This document shows, one piece after another, positions 54,699 to 55,473 of a DNA stretch of 55,473 nucleotides; the first letter of the stretch is position 1; every line of letters begins with the position of its first letter. The DNA is from Pseudomonas sp. QTF5 (GTDB lineage: Bacteria > Pseudomonadota > Gammaproteobacteria > Pseudomonadales > Pseudomonadaceae). The stretch covers positions 1 through 55,473 of the forward strand of contig NZ_AZRW02000019.1 of NCBI RefSeq assembly GCF_000512695.2, written 5' to 3'. Both the position numbers and the translations under genes were made by a program. Under the pieces are notes generated by a model that made no database searches, was not told the DNA's origin, and saw only the letters and a program-made list of their open reading frames with translations.

Positions 54699-55473
54699 GT
54701 TTGGCCTTGTTCCTGCAGGGTTCACACGGACCCCTGTGGGAGCGGGCTTGCTCGCGAAGGCGGCCTGGTAGCCGACCTGTCTCTTGCAGGTGTACACCGA
54801 TCAAATTGTGGGAGCTGGCTTGTCGGGTCGCCGCATCGCTGCGATGGCGGCCTGATAGCCGACCGGGCTCTTTGATGGTGTACATATCCGTTTCTGCGGT
54901 CACGGCGGCTGGCGGTTTCGCTTTTACAGCGAGTCCCTTTTCCAAACGCCGAAAAGGAACCAAAAGGCTTTGCCCCTCCATTCGGTGCCTCGCCTAGGCT
55001 CGGCATGCCCTCACTCCGGCATTGCTTCGGGGGCCCGCCGCCATCGGCCATCCATGGCCGGGGGCGGCTACCGCGGCATCCTTGCCGCGGTGCCCCCTAC
55101 GCAACGCCTGCGTTCGGCCTCTGGGAAAGGGGCAACAGATCAAGATCACGATCAAAAGCCAAAGCAACGGCAAGATCAACAGCTTCGCGAGCAAGCCCGC
55201 TCCCACAGTTGGACTGGGTACATCCGGGGGAAGATTGGTCGACTGACAGGCCGCCATCGCAGCGATGCGGCGACCCGACAAGCCAGCTCCCACAAAAAAT
55301 CAGAGCACATCCACTCTGCTTCACTCAACAGGCCGAGCGTTAGCTCGCCTGCAGTTGTTGATCTTGACGCACCGCCCCCTCGAGAGGCCGAGAGGAGGTT
55401 CTGCGTAGTGGGCAACCCGGCATGGATGCCGGGTTAGCCGCCCCCGGCCATGGATGGCCGATGGCGGCGGGCC
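54699..55473. repeat. 775-base block of nested dispersed repeats, cut by the window end
   Basis: No gene is supported here. In order: a REP unit (54735-54758); a third repeat type (54807-54854) built on TGTGGGAGCTGGCTTGTCGG; the GTACATATCC element (about 54872-54918); a long repeat body; an inverted-repeat arm (55032-55069) followed at once by a hairpin (55070-55091); a REP in reverse (55183-55207); the third repeat type in reverse (55247-55294); then a hairpin (55414-55435) and the matching arm (55436-55473). Small frames in this stretch are repeat-borne. Confidence 0.85.
55032..55473. mobile_element. MITE-like element with inverted arms, right end incomplete
   Basis: The 38-base segment 55032-55069 (GGCCCGCCGCCATCGGCCAT start) is the exact reverse complement of 55436-55473, the last bases of the window. 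Each arm is flanked on its inner side by a different perfect hairpin (ACCGCGGCA/TGCCGCGGT; AACCCGGCAT/ATGCCGGGTT). Just inside, CTACGCA and TCGGCCTCT recur inverted, so the arms are really about 90 bases with some divergence. No transposase is present. The true outer boundaries and any target duplication are outside the view. Confidence 0.55.

Noticed and set aside
54722..55051. A 109-codon minus-strand frame in the right-edge repeats
   Set aside because: It is made entirely of repeat sequence; similar repeat-borne frames are often misannotated as hypothetical proteins.

Overview
The window is chromosomal DNA of a Pseudomonas, most likely the P. fluorescens group. The evidence is the high GC content, many REP palindromes of the classic Pseudomonas type (core TGTGGGAGCGGGCTTGCTCGCGA), and two blocks whose gene order, as I recall it, matches P. 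aeruginosa: fabI-npp-mltD-gloB-rnhA-dnaQ-ldcA, and the nadK-to-pepN chain. I see no prophage, insertion-sequence transposase, CRISPR array, rRNA or tRNA.

Layout. 0-2.6 kb: a PAS-PAS-PAS-LuxR regulator, a DUF1652 protein and a proline-rich lipoprotein. 2.6-8.3 kb: a 5'-truncated Gfo/Idh/MocA remnant, an SDR plus phosphotransferase pair, a D-2-hydroxyacid dehydrogenase and the serine transporter SdaC. 8.5-11.5 kb: aconitase B behind a long leader with a nested hairpin. 11.5-17.8 kb: a DUF1289 protein, a tandem Usp with a perfect ANR/FNR box, MiaE, a GFA protein and an alkylation-repair group (AlkA, a PEP-mutase-like enzyme, Ada), then a VOC protein. 17.8-22 kb: a LysE remnant, a tightly coupled three-gene operon (small helical protein, KaiC-like double ATPase, soluble histidine kinase), a LysR remnant and a DUF1059 protein. 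22-24.2 kb: a LysE exporter, an AraC regulator and a PhnB-like VOC protein. 24.5-28.4 kb: a periplasmic molybdenum hydroxylase (2Fe-2S subunit, Mo subunit, diheme cytochrome c) and a short GGDEF protein. 28.7-41.8 kb: FabI, the NppA1A2BCD peptide importer, MltD, GloB, a methyltransferase, RNase HI and DnaQ. 42-47 kb: a lysine/arginine-type decarboxylase, a GNAT, a LysR regulator, a 78-residue orphan and an FMN reductase. 47-54.7 kb: DUF1853 facing a coupled chain of NadK, metallophosphatase, rhomboid protease, YeaC, DUF2797 and PepN. 54.7-55.5 kb: a gene-free block of nested repeats, cut by the window end.

Most genes are conserved housekeeping genes. The accessory or less understood parts are the KaiC-like operon, which lacks the clock phosphorylation dyad, the structured acnB leader, the ANR-controlled Usp promoter, DUF2797 with its GIY-YIG-like and Cys-rich features, and the large inverted-repeat element at the right edge. 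Three gene remnants (Gfo/Idh/MocA, LysE, LysR) and several nested palindromes show that the intergenic DNA has been remodelled repeatedly. Family assignments rest on reading the translations; no database search was run.
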